This document shows positions 28,882 to 37,909 of a stretch of 64,000 nucleotides of DNA, piece after piece (position 1 is the first letter of the stretch; each line of letters begins with the position of its first letter). The stretch covers positions 1 to 64,000 of the forward strand of contig CAMAZF010000009.1 of NCBI GenBank assembly GCA_945862985.1. Reading direction: 5' to 3'. The position numbers were made by a program, and so were the translations under genes. The notes beneath the pieces were generated by a model. The model made no database searches. It worked only from the letters and a program-made list of their open reading frames with translations, and was not told the origin of the DNA. The stretch is from Bordetella parapertussis (lineage in GTDB: Bacteria; Pseudomonadota; Gammaproteobacteria; Burkholderiales; Burkholderiaceae_A).

Positions 28882-29706
28882 TCACTTCACGGCGCCCGAG
28901 GTTAAGCCGGCAATCAATTGGCGAGAGAAAATGACGAACAAGATCAGCAGCGGGATAGTGGCAATCGCTGAACCCGCCATAAGGGCGCCCCACTCGGTAT
29001 TCACGGGCGATTGGAGGCTTCTTAACGCCAGCGGCAGGGTGTAATTCTCTACGCTGCGCATCACCACCAGCGGGCTCATGAAGTTATTCCATGACGCAAT
29101 GAACGTCACCAGGCCGAGGGTTCCCAAGGCAGGTCTGAGCAGGGGGATCACAATCCGCCAGAAGATTCCGAATTCTCCGCAGCCATCCATACGGGCAGCC
29201 TCAATGAGTTCACGAGGTATCGAGGAGATCGCGAACTGGCGCATGAGGAAGATCCCAAAGGCGCTCGCTGCACCTGGGATGTAAAGGGCCCGGTGTTCGT
29301 CAATCCAGCCGAAGGCGTCCATGATCATAAAAGTGGGAATCATGTTCATGAAGGTGGGCAACAACATGGTGGACATGACCAGCGCGAACAGTGCCTTCTT
29401 GTAGCGAAACTCCATGAGCGCAAAGGCGTACCCTGCCATGGAGCAAAACAGCAGCGTCAATGCGGTAGAAGCCAACGCGACGTAAATACTCCAGCCAAGG
29501 TTCCGCCAGAAAGGAAGACGCTCTGTGAGGATCTCGAGATTCGTCAGAAAGTGTGTGCCAAACCAGTACGGAGGAGGGAGATCAAAAATATCGGCTCGAG
29601 AGTGAGTGGCGAAAACAAACATGAAGTAAAAGGGCGCAAGCATGACCAAGCATCCAACCCCAACCGTGCTGTAGGCGCCGGCTTTGGACATGGTTTGAAT
29701 GTTCAC
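28882..29706 (-). CDS. Sugar ABC transporter permease (MalG/LacG type)
   Basis: This inner-membrane permease of 274 residues has six spans and the EAA loop LIEAARMDGCGEFGIFWRIV that docks to the ATPase. The ending (RQLIAGLTSGAVK) is characteristic of the MalG-like second permease. A GTG at 29706 is preferred as start because GAGGAG lies eight bases before it and it begins immediately after the upstream permease stop; ATG at 29691 is the alternative. Confidence 0.93.
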   Translation of the reverse strand: MNIQTMSKAGAYSTVGVGCLVMLAPFYFMFVFATHSRADIFDLPPPYWFGTHFLTNLEILTERLPFWRNLGWSIYVALASTALTLLFCSMAGYAFALMEFRYKKALFALVMSTMLLPTFMNMIPTFMIMDAFGWIDEHRALYIPGAASAFGIFLMRQFAISSIPRELIEAARMDGCGEFGIFWRIVIPLLRPALGTLGLVTFIASWNNFMSPLVVMRSVENYTLPLALRSLQSPVNTEWGALMAGSAIATIPLLILFVIFSRQLIAGLTSGAVK

Positions 29707-30633
29707 CTAGTGGGCTCCTCGTGCGGGCTGATCGTCTCGGTCGCGAAACGCGCGACTCATCAGGTAGGTCAACCCCGCCACCACCAAGAAGAGCAACCAA
29801 GACATGGCACTGGCTCCACCAAAGTCATTGAAGTCAAAGGCCATGCGATAGAGGTACAAAGCGGCAGTCATTCCGGCTTGGTCTGAGCCGCCACTGCCAC
29901 CTGTCAAAATGAAGGGCTCCTCAAAGAGCTGCAATCCGCCGATGAGGCTCAAGGTTAAACCGAAGAACATCATTGGCTTTAGGCTCGGGATGGTGATGTA
30001 CCAGAACTGTTGCCACGACGATGCACCATCAATGGTCGCTGCCTCGTAGAGATCTCGAGGGATGGACTGAAGTGCAGCCAAGTAAAGCACTACGTTGAAG
30101 CCGACAAATCGCCAGAACACCACAAAGGCGATTGCGGGCTTGATGGTGCTCGGGTCATTCAACCAGTCGATAGGCAGGATTCCCATCACCGACCGCAGGG
30201 CGCTATTGATCATGCCGAATTCAGTCGAAAAGAGAGCGCTGAACATGATGGAGATGGCGACCGTGGAGGTGATGTAGGGCACGAAGTAGGCCGCCATGAC
30301 ACCATTTCGAAGTCGTCGAAAAGCGGAGTGAATGAAGACGGCTAATGGGATCGCCACCAGGTGCTGTGGAACCCCCGAAGCGACCGCGAGCCAGGCAGTA
30401 TTTCCGAGTGACTTCCAGAACCATTCGTCTTGGATGGAGAACAGGAAGTTCTCCCAGCCGACAAACTCCATATAGGCGAGGCCGCTGGTGGGCTCCCACG
30501 ACTGGAAAGCTAAGTAGAGCGAGAACAGAAGCGGAAACAGCCCAAAAACCATAAACAGAATCAGAAAGGGGCTGATAAATACGTACGGGGCTACCCTCGG
30601 AGACAGTCGAATCTGGCGTCGGGTGATATTCAT
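29707..30633 (-). CDS. Sugar ABC transporter permease (MalF/LacF type)
   Basis: This is the first permease of the importer, 308 residues, with six spans and the EAA loop LYEAATIDGASSWQQFWYITIP. The N-terminal SPRVAPYVFISPFLILF is typical of the MalF/LacF/UgpA group. The ATG is two bases after the solute-binding protein stop. Together with the MalG-like permease it forms the translocation channel. Confidence 0.93.
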   Translation of the reverse strand: MNITRRQIRLSPRVAPYVFISPFLILFMVFGLFPLLFSLYLAFQSWEPTSGLAYMEFVGWENFLFSIQDEWFWKSLGNTAWLAVASGVPQHLVAIPLAVFIHSAFRRLRNGVMAAYFVPYITSTVAISIMFSALFSTEFGMINSALRSVMGILPIDWLNDPSTIKPAIAFVVFWRFVGFNVVLYLAALQSIPRDLYEAATIDGASSWQQFWYITIPSLKPMMFFGLTLSLIGGLQLFEEPFILTGGSGGSDQAGMTAALYLYRMAFDFNDFGGASAMSWLLFLVVAGLTYLMSRAFRDRDDQPARGAH

Positions 30634-30635
30634 GT

Positions 30636-31922
30636 CTAGCGCCTTGCCCTTCGCTCAATCAGTCTTTGCGCATCGGCCAGAGCCCTGTCAATGCTCTTGC
30701 GATTCCCCAACACGTTGTCGAGCTCAATGTTGATGACTTCCTCTGCAAACTTCGACTGCTTGTGGACTTGAGTTGCTGTGATTTGGCGGGCCGCATCCCG
30801 CCAGAGGAGTCGGGCTGGCTGGCCGCCCAGAAAATCAATCGGCGCTTCGAAGAAAGGGTCTCGGTGGGTTTCAGCCAGCGCGGGAAAAGCGTCTTGAGAC
30901 TTAAAGGCCTCGAGCTGCAGCTGCGCATCCAAGGTCAGCATTTGAATAAAGGCCCAGGCAAGCAGCTTATTCTGTTCTTGGGCCCGTCTGGGGATGGCAT
31001 AGAAGGTGCCGCCATAGTCCACGAAAGTGCGTTCGGGCAGGTGCCCCACTCGCCAGAGTCCCTTTGTAGAGGGCGCAACCCAGTTCGACATCTGGCCGAC
31101 CATCCACGCTCCCGTGAGGTCGGTCGCAATGGTGCCTCTTCGAAACCCCTCTGCCCACTCGTTTGACCATGAATTGACGCGGGCGTCCAGCCCGAGGCGG
31201 CGTACCTCTCGAGCGAGCTCAAAGGCCCGCCGAAACCGAGGGGACTCGACGTTGGCTTGAGACTGAGCGTCAAAATACAGCCCGTCGCCGGGCTGAAGGC
31301 CAACCCTGATGAGAATGTCCTTGACCGTTCGCGCGTTGCCGACCAAAAAGGCGCCTGTGGACCCCTTGATCCGTCGGCCAGCGGCTACATAGCCCTCCCA
31401 TGTGTTTGAGAGATCGGCAGGTGTGAGGCCTGATCTTCTGAGCAGGTCCTGTCTGTAGAGCATGGTGCCGGGGCCAATATCTGTGGGAACGGCAATCCGT
31501 TCATTGCGTTGATTCAGGGTCTGTCCGTAGGCGTACGGCACAAACCGCTCCGCAAGCGCATCGATGTTGTAGGGGGGCTTCGAGAGGTCTTCAAGTCCAA
31601 AGCCGTGGGAGAAGCGCCCCACGTAGCTTGCCTCTAGCGCCATCACATCCGGGAGTCGCACACTCGTCGAGAGCGCGGTGGTCATCGCGGTGTGATGATC
31701 GGCATATTGACGACTGACCAAGTCAACCTGAACCTGCGGAAAGGCCTCACGGAATCGGGGTAGCGCAGATCTGACAATCTCGTCCACCAAAGGAAATGCT
31801 GCAACGGTGATGCGTCTGCTGGTAGACCCCTGTGGCCAGGCCTGTGATGCCAGACCAAGCCCGGCTGAACTGGTCAGGCCCATCAAGAGTTGACGTCGCT
31901 GTCCGTGTGGGGTGTGCGTCAT
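30636..31922 (-). CDS. Sugar ABC transporter substrate-binding protein
   Basis: This is the extracellular solute-binding protein (family 1) of the importer, 428 residues. It has an N-terminal RRQLLMG motif that looks like a twin-arginine signal, cut near AWPQGS. The rest has the usual two-lobed pattern (DVMALEASYVGRFS, GPGTMLYRQDLL, WEGYVAAGRRIKG, GTIATDLTGAWMVG). It is the first gene of the operon and has a strong promoter and LacI-type operator directly upstream. From its companions (GH1, GH16) it probably binds beta-gluco-oligosaccharides; that is inference. Confidence 0.9.
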   Translation of the reverse strand: MTHTPHGQRRQLLMGLTSSAGLGLASQAWPQGSTSRRITVAAFPLVDEIVRSALPRFREAFPQVQVDLVSRQYADHHTAMTTALSTSVRLPDVMALEASYVGRFSHGFGLEDLSKPPYNIDALAERFVPYAYGQTLNQRNERIAVPTDIGPGTMLYRQDLLRRSGLTPADLSNTWEGYVAAGRRIKGSTGAFLVGNARTVKDILIRVGLQPGDGLYFDAQSQANVESPRFRRAFELAREVRRLGLDARVNSWSNEWAEGFRRGTIATDLTGAWMVGQMSNWVAPSTKGLWRVGHLPERTFVDYGGTFYAIPRRAQEQNKLLAWAFIQMLTLDAQLQLEAFKSQDAFPALAETHRDPFFEAPIDFLGGQPARLLWRDAARQITATQVHKQSKFAEEVINIELDNVLGNRKSIDRALADAQRLIERRARR

Positions 31923-31945
31923 TTAGGCCCGTGCAAGACGATTTA

Positions 31946-31959
31946 TGAAAGCGGTTTCA
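31946..31959. promoter_or_regulatory. LacI-type operator upstream of the sugar importer operon
   Basis: The site TGAAAGCGGTTTCA is a near-palindrome of the LacI/GalR type. It begins just downstream of the -10 box of the importer promoter and would cover the transcription start. It shares the TGAAAGCG half-site with the two operators before the TonB receptor gene. Confidence 0.75.
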
Positions 31960-31960
31960 A

Positions 31961-31990
31961 ATTATGCTGACCGCTCGCCGTCACTGTCAA
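31961..31990 (-). promoter_or_regulatory. Sigma-70-type promoter of the sugar importer operon
   Basis: Read on the minus strand, a perfect TTGACA (31985-31990) is followed after 18 bases by CATAAT (31961-31966). The expected start of transcription falls inside the operator at 31946-31959, about 30 bases before the substrate-binding protein ATG. Confidence 0.72.
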
Positions 31991-32008
31991 ATAAGGGATT
32001 GCCTTACC

Positions 32009-33052
32009 TCAGGCGGAGGTCGATTCGCGTGCGATGACCTTGGGACCAGGCAGTTGAAGGCTGGGTTTCTCTCCGCGAAGAAGCCCGAGAATGGCAGAGG
32101 CTGCGCATTGGCCAAGCTCATATGCAGGGTGGTGAATGGTGCTGAGGGGCGGGGTGCTGTAGCGAGAGATCGAAAGGTCGTCAAAGCCCATGACAGCAAC
32201 GTCCCCGGGAATCAGAAGGCCCCGACGGTGGAGTGCAAGGCAGGCGCCAAGCGCCATCTGATCATTGGCTGCAAACAGAGCAGTGAATCGCCGGCGTGTA
32301 TCGAGCAGCCGCTCAGTCGCGAGTAGGCCGCTTTCCTCGTGAAACAACCCCTGCCCAATGAGTTCTGGGTCGAAGGCAATACCAGCCTCCGCCAGCGCGG
32401 ACTGGTAGCCCTTCAGCCGCTCGTTTGCATCGGGGTGCTCTGCGTTGCCGGCGATAAAGGCGATGCGCCGATGCCCAAGTGAAATGAGGTGTTGTGTCGC
32501 TAACCTTGCACCGAGCTGGTTGTCAAAGTGCAAGCTAAAAAGGTTTGGTGCCTTCAGCGATCGTCCTGTGGCAACCACCGGAAGCTGCTTGGCCGTGGCC
32601 TTGAGTGCGGCATCACTCAGCCGGCCTGTCAGCACAATAATTCCGTCGACGCGCCGAGACCGGAGCATGTCTATGCAGCGAGCCTCCTCCGAGGCATTCC
32701 AGTGTCCGCTGACAAAAAGAGGGCTGTATCCGGCTCGATCGAGTTCGTCTTCAATTCCTCGAAGTGCGACACCGTAGAACGGACTGTCGATTGCCTGGGT
32801 GACCACACCAATGCTGAGTGTGCGGCCACCGGCCAAGCCGCGCGCCATGGGATTGGGCACAAACCCGAGCTTGGCGATGGCCTCATGAACCGCTTTACTT
32901 TTGCTTTCATGGACCGCTGCCGTGCCGTTGAGGATTCGCGAGACAGTGCTGGAAGAGACCCCTGCCGCTTTCGCCACCATGGAGAGTGTGACCGGGCCGG
33001 TGTCTTTGGATGACGGGGCAGGGCGAGGAGCGGACGCACGACGATTGGGCAT
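32009..33052 (-). CDS. LacI family transcriptional regulator
   Basis: This repressor-type regulator of 347 residues has an N-terminal helix-turn-helix and hinge (TLSMVAKAAGVSSSTVSRIL to NPMARGLAGG, about 23-75). A periplasmic-binding-protein-like effector domain follows (IGVVTQAIDSPFYG, GIIVLTGRLSD, GHRRIAFIAGN, ALFAANDQMALG, GFDDLSIS). It sits between the importer operon and the divergent receptor gene, and operators for a LacI-type protein lie before both, so it most likely controls both arms in response to a sugar. The frame is open for 50 codons upstream but those residues are not family-like. The ATG used has no strong ribosome site. Confidence 0.92.
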   Translation of the reverse strand: MPNRRASAPRPAPSSKDTGPVTLSMVAKAAGVSSSTVSRILNGTAAVHESKSKAVHEAIAKLGFVPNPMARGLAGGRTLSIGVVTQAIDSPFYGVALRGIEDELDRAGYSPLFVSGHWNASEEARCIDMLRSRRVDGIIVLTGRLSDAALKATAKQLPVVATGRSLKAPNLFSLHFDNQLGARLATQHLISLGHRRIAFIAGNAEHPDANERLKGYQSALAEAGIAFDPELIGQGLFHEESGLLATERLLDTRRRFTALFAANDQMALGACLALHRRGLLIPGDVAVMGFDDLSISRYSTPPLSTIHHPAYELGQCAASAILGLLRGEKPSLQLPGPKVIARESTSA

Positions 33053-33208
33053 GGCTTTGAATGGAGCAGTGGCTGTGATGAGGAGTTTAGGGGTAAACCA
33101 GAGCGCAATGTCGCTTGGTCCTAAACCTTGACCGGCTGGCGCTGGTTCCGGCCATTTTGTTCGACATGGGGGAATTAGATCTAGGGTTTCTACGGGCGGC
33201 ATAGGTCC

Positions 33209-33237
33209 TTGTCGGGAACAGATTTATTTCTTATTCT
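33209..33237 (+). promoter_or_regulatory. Candidate promoter of the TonB-dependent receptor gene
   Basis: TTGTCG (33209-33214) and TATTCT (33232-33237) are separated by 17 bases; each matches four of six consensus bases. The expected transcription start is at the edge of the first operator. This is a moderate-quality call supported by the operator position. Confidence 0.45.
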
Positions 33238-33242
33238 CCATC

Positions 33243-33258
33243 GTGAAAGCGTTTTCAC
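33243..33258. promoter_or_regulatory. LacI-type operator 1 upstream of the TonB receptor
   Basis: GTGAAAGCGTTTTCAC is an almost perfect inverted repeat of LacI/GalR type. It lies just after the candidate -10 box, a position suited to repression. Confidence 0.78.
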
Positions 33259-33277
33259 AAACAAGTCCTGAATTTTT

Positions 33278-33291
33278 TGAAAGCGCTTTCA
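33278..33291. promoter_or_regulatory. LacI-type operator 2 upstream of the TonB receptor
   Basis: TGAAAGCGCTTTCA is a perfect palindrome. Its centre is 34 bases from that of operator 1, about three helical turns, so two dimers could bind the same DNA face. It lies 40 bases before the receptor ATG. Confidence 0.82.
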
Positions 33292-33331
33292 GATTCTTTT
33301 AACCAATGCATCACTTTCTGGGAGAACCCCC

Positions 33332-36304
33332 ATGCGATCAGTCCCAAACCCCGGCACACGTCGCTTCAAACTGAAGCCGCTCGTTGCTGCCTGTGGTCTT
33401 CTCTTCGGCTCAATGTCCGTTATGGCGCAAGAGGCGAAGAAAGAGGAGCCACCCCCAGCGGCCTCAGTGACCGTGATCGGGATCAAAAGCAGCCTTGACA
33501 CCTCGCTGAATCTCAAACGGGACGCTCGGGGTCTTGTTGATGGAATTGTGGCCGAGGATATTGGTAAGTTTCCAGACACGAACCTGGCCGAATCGCTCAG
33601 TCGGGTGAGTGGTGTTTCTGTCGAACGTAACAACGGCGAGGGGACGCGCATCACGGTTCGTGGCATGGGTCCGGACTTCAACTTGGTCCTGCTCAACGGG
33701 CGCCAGATGCCGGGATCAAGCTTCGATGGCGGGGCGCCCAGCTCTCGCTCGTTTGACTTTTCAAACCTTGCGGCTGACGGTGTGGCTGCGCTGGAGGTCT
33801 ACAAAACCAGCCGCGCAGACAGTCCTACTGGGGGAATGGGCGCAACTGTGAATGTGCGCACCCAGCGGCCCTTTGATATCAAGGAGACCGTTGCTCAGTT
33901 CGGTGTGAAGATGGTAAACGACGAGACCGCCCGTAATGTTCCGCTCGAACAGCAGGGCAAGGCTCTCACGCCCGAACTAAGCGGTATCTACAGCACCCAG
34001 TCTAACGATGGCACCTTTGGCATATCGCTCATGGGTACTTATCAGGTTCGGGACTCGGGTTACTCTCAGGCCGCTGTCACCAGCGGCTGGAAAACCTTCA
34101 GCGGCGTGACCGATAACGATTGGGGCGGTCCCAACCCCGCATGGGGTGGCCTGCCTCCCGCATCTTGGAATGCGATCAAGAATCGCCCTGCGCCAGACTC
34201 AATTTACAGCGTGCCCCAGAATTTGAACTACTCGTTCACAGGGGTGCATCGTGAACGCCTGAACGGTCAGGCGGTTCTTCAGCTCAAGCCAACCAACGAT
34301 ATGGTGGCAACACTCGACTTCGTGATGTCTGAGCAGCGGTTCCGCCAGCGCAGAAACGACATTTCTGCATGGTTTAACTACGGCGGCCAGTTTGGTGAGT
34401 ACCAGACTGGTTCACCCTCGTCGCCCGTCATTTACGGTGAGACCATGTCGAATTCAGACGTGGCCATGGGTGGCTCCTCGATTCAGACGAAGGTTCGAAA
34501 CCAGCAGATTGGTCTGAACCTGAAGTGGAAGCCCAGTAATGCATTGAACTTTGACTTTGATATGCACCGATCTTCTGCCACCTCTGGTGCGGACGGTCCT
34601 TTGGGGACGAGCGTCGTTTTGGGCACAGCCTCCCTCAACCGTGGAGATACCTATGTGGACTTCAGCAACAAGTTCCCGGTTCTGAATATCAAAGGCGGAA
34701 CGCTTGATCCAGCTCTGCAAGAGCTACAGGGCTCAGTGTTTAGCAACAGCTATCAGAGAAACGAAGTCAGCCAGGCCCAGGCCAAGGGCACCTGGAAGTT
34801 CAGTCCAGACTCAAGCCTTGATTTTGGACTCTCCTTGACCGAGGTGGATAACCGCTCTGCATTTGCCAATGTGCAGCGTGACACGTGGGGTGGTGGAGCA
34901 GCGGGCGGTCCCGCGGCAATGCCGGACAACATCTGGCGTGCAGATTCGATTGGCCGCTATTTCAGTAGCATCCCTGGGTCAAGTGATCCGCGTCTATTCA
35001 ACCAGTATTTTGGATTCAAGTTTGAGGATGCTCGTGATGCGGCCATCCAGATCCTTGGCTCCGACGAGCTCTTGAAAGCCTCGTTCGATTTTAAGGATGA
35101 CTACCGCACCACCGAAAAATCTCAGTCTCTCTATGGGCAGGTTAACCATTCATGGGAGTGGGAAGTTCCGATGGATATCTCGGTTGGCGTGCGCTACGAG
35201 AGAACGCGTGTCGTTTCGCCCAGCGTGGAGTCGGTTCCAACGGAGGTGCGCTGGGTTGCAGACAACGAGCTTCCTGTGATTTTCAGTGGCACGACCTCCG
35301 CATCTCGGAAAGGGCAATACTCCTACTTACTACCCTCTATCGACTGGAGCGCAGATCTCAATCGAGACACCAAGCTTCGAGTGAGCCATGGAAAGACGAT
35401 TGGTCGGCCAGGTTGGAGTGCCATTCAGGGAGGTCGAACCCTCAATGGACTGGCGCGAATCGATGGCGGAACTGGCTCCGTGGGAAATCCGGATCTTGAT
35501 CCTCTTGAGTCGAAGAACTGGGATTTGGCCTTGGAGCATTACTACGCGAAGAGCAGCTACGTCGCGGCGAGCTACTTCACCAAATCAATCGAGAATTACA
35601 ACGCGCCCATTATTGCCCCGCAGACCGTTCCTGGCCTGACAACGCCGATTGGTGGTGCGTATTATCAGCAGGCCATCCAGATGGGTGGATGTGCGGCAAA
35701 TGATTCTGGCTGTATTCGCCAATACATCTTCGCGAACTTGGCCGGTGCGCCTGGGGTAGACGTAGCTGCTCGAACCATTACCGGGCAGCCTGGCGACCCG
35801 CTGTTGGTGTTTCAGCTTGGCACGTTCCAGAACAATGAGCGCACCAGCAAGATTCGCGGTCTAGAGTTCAATCTCCAGCACATCTTTGGGAACACCGGCT
35901 ACGGTGTGGCGGCGAATTTCACAAAGGTGCGGTCTGACCTGAGCTATGACAACAACAAGGCTGGGGCACAGTCAGATGTGTTGGTCGGGCTTGGAGATTC
36001 CGGGAACCTTGTGGGCTTCTATGAGCAAGCAGATTTCAGCACTCGTGTCGCTTACAACTGGAGAGGTAAATACCTCGTGGCGAATTTCGGTGGCCTCGAG
36101 GGCGCACAGCCTCTCTATGTGGAGCCCTATGGGCAGGTTGATCTGGGTGTTGGCTATAACATCAACAAGAACCTTCGGCTGACTTTTGATGCAATTAACC
36201 TCACCGATTCATACGTGCGCACCCACATGCGAAACGAGAATCAGATTGGCTCGGTGACGCAGTTGGGTCGTCGATTCGTGTTCGGAGGACGCTGGAAGTT
36301 TTAA
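33332..36304 (+). CDS. TonB-dependent receptor, TIGR01782-like carbohydrate type
   Basis: This outer-membrane active transporter of 990 residues has a signal peptide (cut near VMAQEA), a possible TonB box (SVTVIGIK, about 46-53), a plug domain with EDIGKFPDTNLAESLSRVSG and RITVRGMGPDFNLVLLNGR, and a long beta-barrel. It ends in the aromatic residue of RRFVFGGRWKF, as expected for insertion by the Bam machinery. The plug wording matches the TIGR01782 (Xanthomonas-Caulobacter) family, usually tied to sugar polymer use rather than iron. Two operators upstream link it to the LacI regulator, and its likely ligand is a glucan oligomer (inference). It is followed by a hairpin and the halogenase-like genes. 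Confidence 0.95.
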   Translation: MRSVPNPGTRRFKLKPLVAACGLLFGSMSVMAQEAKKEEPPPAASVTVIGIKSSLDTSLNLKRDARGLVDGIVAEDIGKFPDTNLAESLSRVSGVSVERNNGEGTRITVRGMGPDFNLVLLNGRQMPGSSFDGGAPSSRSFDFSNLAADGVAALEVYKTSRADSPTGGMGATVNVRTQRPFDIKETVAQFGVKMVNDETARNVPLEQQGKALTPELSGIYSTQSNDGTFGISLMGTYQVRDSGYSQAAVTSGWKTFSGVTDNDWGGPNPAWGGLPPASWNAIKNRPAPDSIYSVPQNLNYSFTGVHRERLNGQAVLQLKPTNDMVATLDFVMSEQRFRQRRNDISAWFNYGGQFGEYQTGSPSSPVIYGETMSNSDVAMGGSSIQTKVRNQQIGLNLKWKPSNALNFDFDMHRSSATSGADGPLGTSVVLGTASLNRGDTYVDFSNKFPVLNIKGGTLDPALQELQGSVFSNSYQRNEVSQAQAKGTWKFSPDSSLDFGLSLTEVDNRSAFANVQRDTWGGGAAGGPAAMPDNIWRADSIGRYFSSIPGSSDPRLFNQYFGFKFEDARDAAIQILGSDELLKASFDFKDDYRTTEKSQSLYGQVNHSWEWEVPMDISVGVRYERTRVVSPSVESVPTEVRWVADNELPVIFSGTTSASRKGQYSYLLPSIDWSADLNRDTKLRVSHGKTIGRPGWSAIQGGRTLNGLARIDGGTGSVGNPDLDPLESKNWDLALEHYYAKSSYVAASYFTKSIENYNAPIIAPQTVPGLTTPIGGAYYQQAIQMGGCAANDSGCIRQYIFANLAGAPGVDVAARTITGQPGDPLLVFQLGTFQNNERTSKIRGLEFNLQHIFGNTGYGVAANFTKVRSDLSYDNNKAGAQSDVLVGLGDSGNLVGFYEQADFSTRVAYNWRGKYLVANFGGLEGAQPLYVEPYGQVDLGVGYNINKNLRLTFDAINLTDSYVRTHMRNENQIGSVTQLGRRFVFGGRWKF

Positions 36305-36311
36305 GTGGTTC

Positions 36312-36340
36312 TGGGGATTGGCTCGAGTGGCCAGTCCCCA
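36312..36340 (+). other. Intercistronic hairpin after the TonB receptor gene
   Basis: TGGGGATTGGC (36312-36322) pairs with GCCAGTCCCCA (36330-36340) through an 11-base stem with one T-G pair and a seven-base loop. No T-run follows, so it is more likely an mRNA-processing or partial-termination element that sets the receptor above the downstream genes than a full terminator. Confidence 0.5.
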
Positions 36341-36376
36341 AGCGACCCGTCTTAAGTCTGATTGGAGGTTTTCGCG

Positions 36377-37909
36377 TTGGATCAACGAATCACCGACATT
36401 CTCGTGATGGGAGGTGGTTCATCGGGTTGGCTCGTCGCAAGCCTCCTTGCGGCGGATCACCCAGAACTCTCGATTACGCTCGTCGAGTCTGATGAGACTC
36501 CCATCATTGGCGTGGGCGAGGGTACCTGGCCCTCCATGCGAGACACGCTGAGGCGCATTGGGCTCTCTGAGACGGCTTTCATCCAGCGTTGTCAGGCCAC
36601 CTTCAAGCAGGGCTCCCGATTTGATTCATGGATGTTAGGCGAGCCGGGCGCGGGGGGTGACCGCTACTACCACCCCTTTATGCTCCCCACCGATGGGGAC
36701 GATATAGATTGGGTGCAGGCGTGGATGAGACTGCAAGGAGATCGGCCATTTGCCGACGTCGTCTGCCCCTCGGTTCGGTTGTGCGAAGCGGGACGAGCGC
36801 CAAAGCAGCTTCAGACCCCAGAGTTTGCATCCGTGGCGAACTATGGTTACCACTTCGATGCCGTGCAATTTGGGCAGATGCTGCGTGAGCACGCCTGTCA
36901 GGTGCTACAGGTCCGGCATGTGGTGGATCACGTTGAAGAGGTCGTGACTTCAGGCTCCGGCGACATCGCTGCACTTCGAACTCGAGTCCACGGTCTTCTT
37001 GGTGCAGATTTATTTGTAGACTGCTCGGGCCTGGCCGCACGGCTGATTGGCCAGCACTTCGCAGTTCCTCTGAAGAGTCAGGCAGCGTGTTTGTTCAATA
37101 ACGCAGCATTGGCAATTCAGGTGCCGTATCAGCACCGCGATGCGCCATTGGCCACTTGCACCATTGCCACAGCTTGGTCAAAGGGCTGGTTGTGGGATAT
37201 TGGACTGCAGGGCAGGCGGGGTGTTGGTTGCGTATTCTCTCTCGATCACGCCAGCGAAGATGAGGCGCATGCAGCGCTCGTCACTTACCTCGAGGCTACG
37301 GGTGCTCCCAGCGAGAGAGGAGCACCAAGATTGATTCGATTCGATCCAGGCTATCGCGAGCGGTTTTGGGTGCGAAATTGTGTAGCGATTGGGCTCTCGG
37401 CGGGGTTCATTGAGCCATTAGAGGCCTCCGCACTCGCCCTGGTGGAGATGTCTGCTCAGCGTGTGTCTGACGAGCTACCCATGACCCGAAGCGGGATGGA
37501 CACAGTTTCGCGGCGCTTTAACGAGGACTTTAGCTATCGATGGTCCCGCGTGATTGACTTTCTCAAGTTGCATTACATCCTTTCTCAGAGGCAGGACAGC
37601 GAATACTGGATGCGGCATCGAGATCCTGCCAGTTGGACTGATCGGCTTAAAGAGCTACTTCCCCTCTGGAAACTACGCTCCCCGGCGCGCCACGATTTCG
37701 GCAGAATCGACGAAGTGTTTCCTTCGGCCAGTTACCAATATGTTCTCTATGGCATGGGTTTTCGGCCCGAGGTGACTGCGCTCAGCCCGGGCGAGCTGGC
37801 GAAGGCCGAGGCTTGCTTGCAGGAGTCTGCGAGGGTGGCCCAACGGCTCCTTGCAGGATTGCCCGGTCACCGCAGCCTCATTCATTTATTGACGCAGACA
37901 CCCTCATGA
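36377..37909 (+). CDS. Flavin-dependent tryptophan-halogenase-like protein (first copy)
   Basis: This 510-residue flavoprotein belongs to the PrnA/RebH superfamily. The FAD-binding GGGSSGW (12-18) and the VGVGEGTWPS loop are present, as is the lysine (Lys77 in TFKQG) at the position that forms the lysine chloramine in halogenases, and the FIEPLEAS segment with the partner glutamate. The diagnostic WxWxIP motif reads WLWDIG here (271-276), so the proline is replaced. Start: TTG at 36377 has a GGAGG site eight bases before it. Whether it halogenates anything is not known; related genes are repeatedly found next to sugar TonB receptors. It overlaps the SapC gene as ATGA. Confidence 0.88.
   Translation: MDQRITDILVMGGGSSGWLVASLLAADHPELSITLVESDETPIIGVGEGTWPSMRDTLRRIGLSETAFIQRCQATFKQGSRFDSWMLGEPGAGGDRYYHPFMLPTDGDDIDWVQAWMRLQGDRPFADVVCPSVRLCEAGRAPKQLQTPEFASVANYGYHFDAVQFGQMLREHACQVLQVRHVVDHVEEVVTSGSGDIAALRTRVHGLLGADLFVDCSGLAARLIGQHFAVPLKSQAACLFNNAALAIQVPYQHRDAPLATCTIATAWSKGWLWDIGLQGRRGVGCVFSLDHASEDEAHAALVTYLEATGAPSERGAPRLIRFDPGYRERFWVRNCVAIGLSAGFIEPLEASALALVEMSAQRVSDELPMTRSGMDTVSRRFNEDFSYRWSRVIDFLKLHYILSQRQDSEYWMRHRDPASWTDRLKELLPLWKLRSPARHDFGRIDEVFPSASYQYVLYGMGFRPEVTALSPGELAKAEACLQESARVAQRLLAGLPGHRSLIHLLTQTPS

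Larger units (their letters stand above)
33053..33331. other. Divergent regulatory gap between the lacI-type and TonB receptor genes
   Basis: This is the longest gene-free stretch of the window (279 bases). Its distal half is AT-rich and holds a candidate promoter and two operators listed separately; a GGGAG ribosome site precedes the receptor ATG. The 130 bases next to the regulator show no obvious promoter or structured RNA. Confidence 0.7.
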
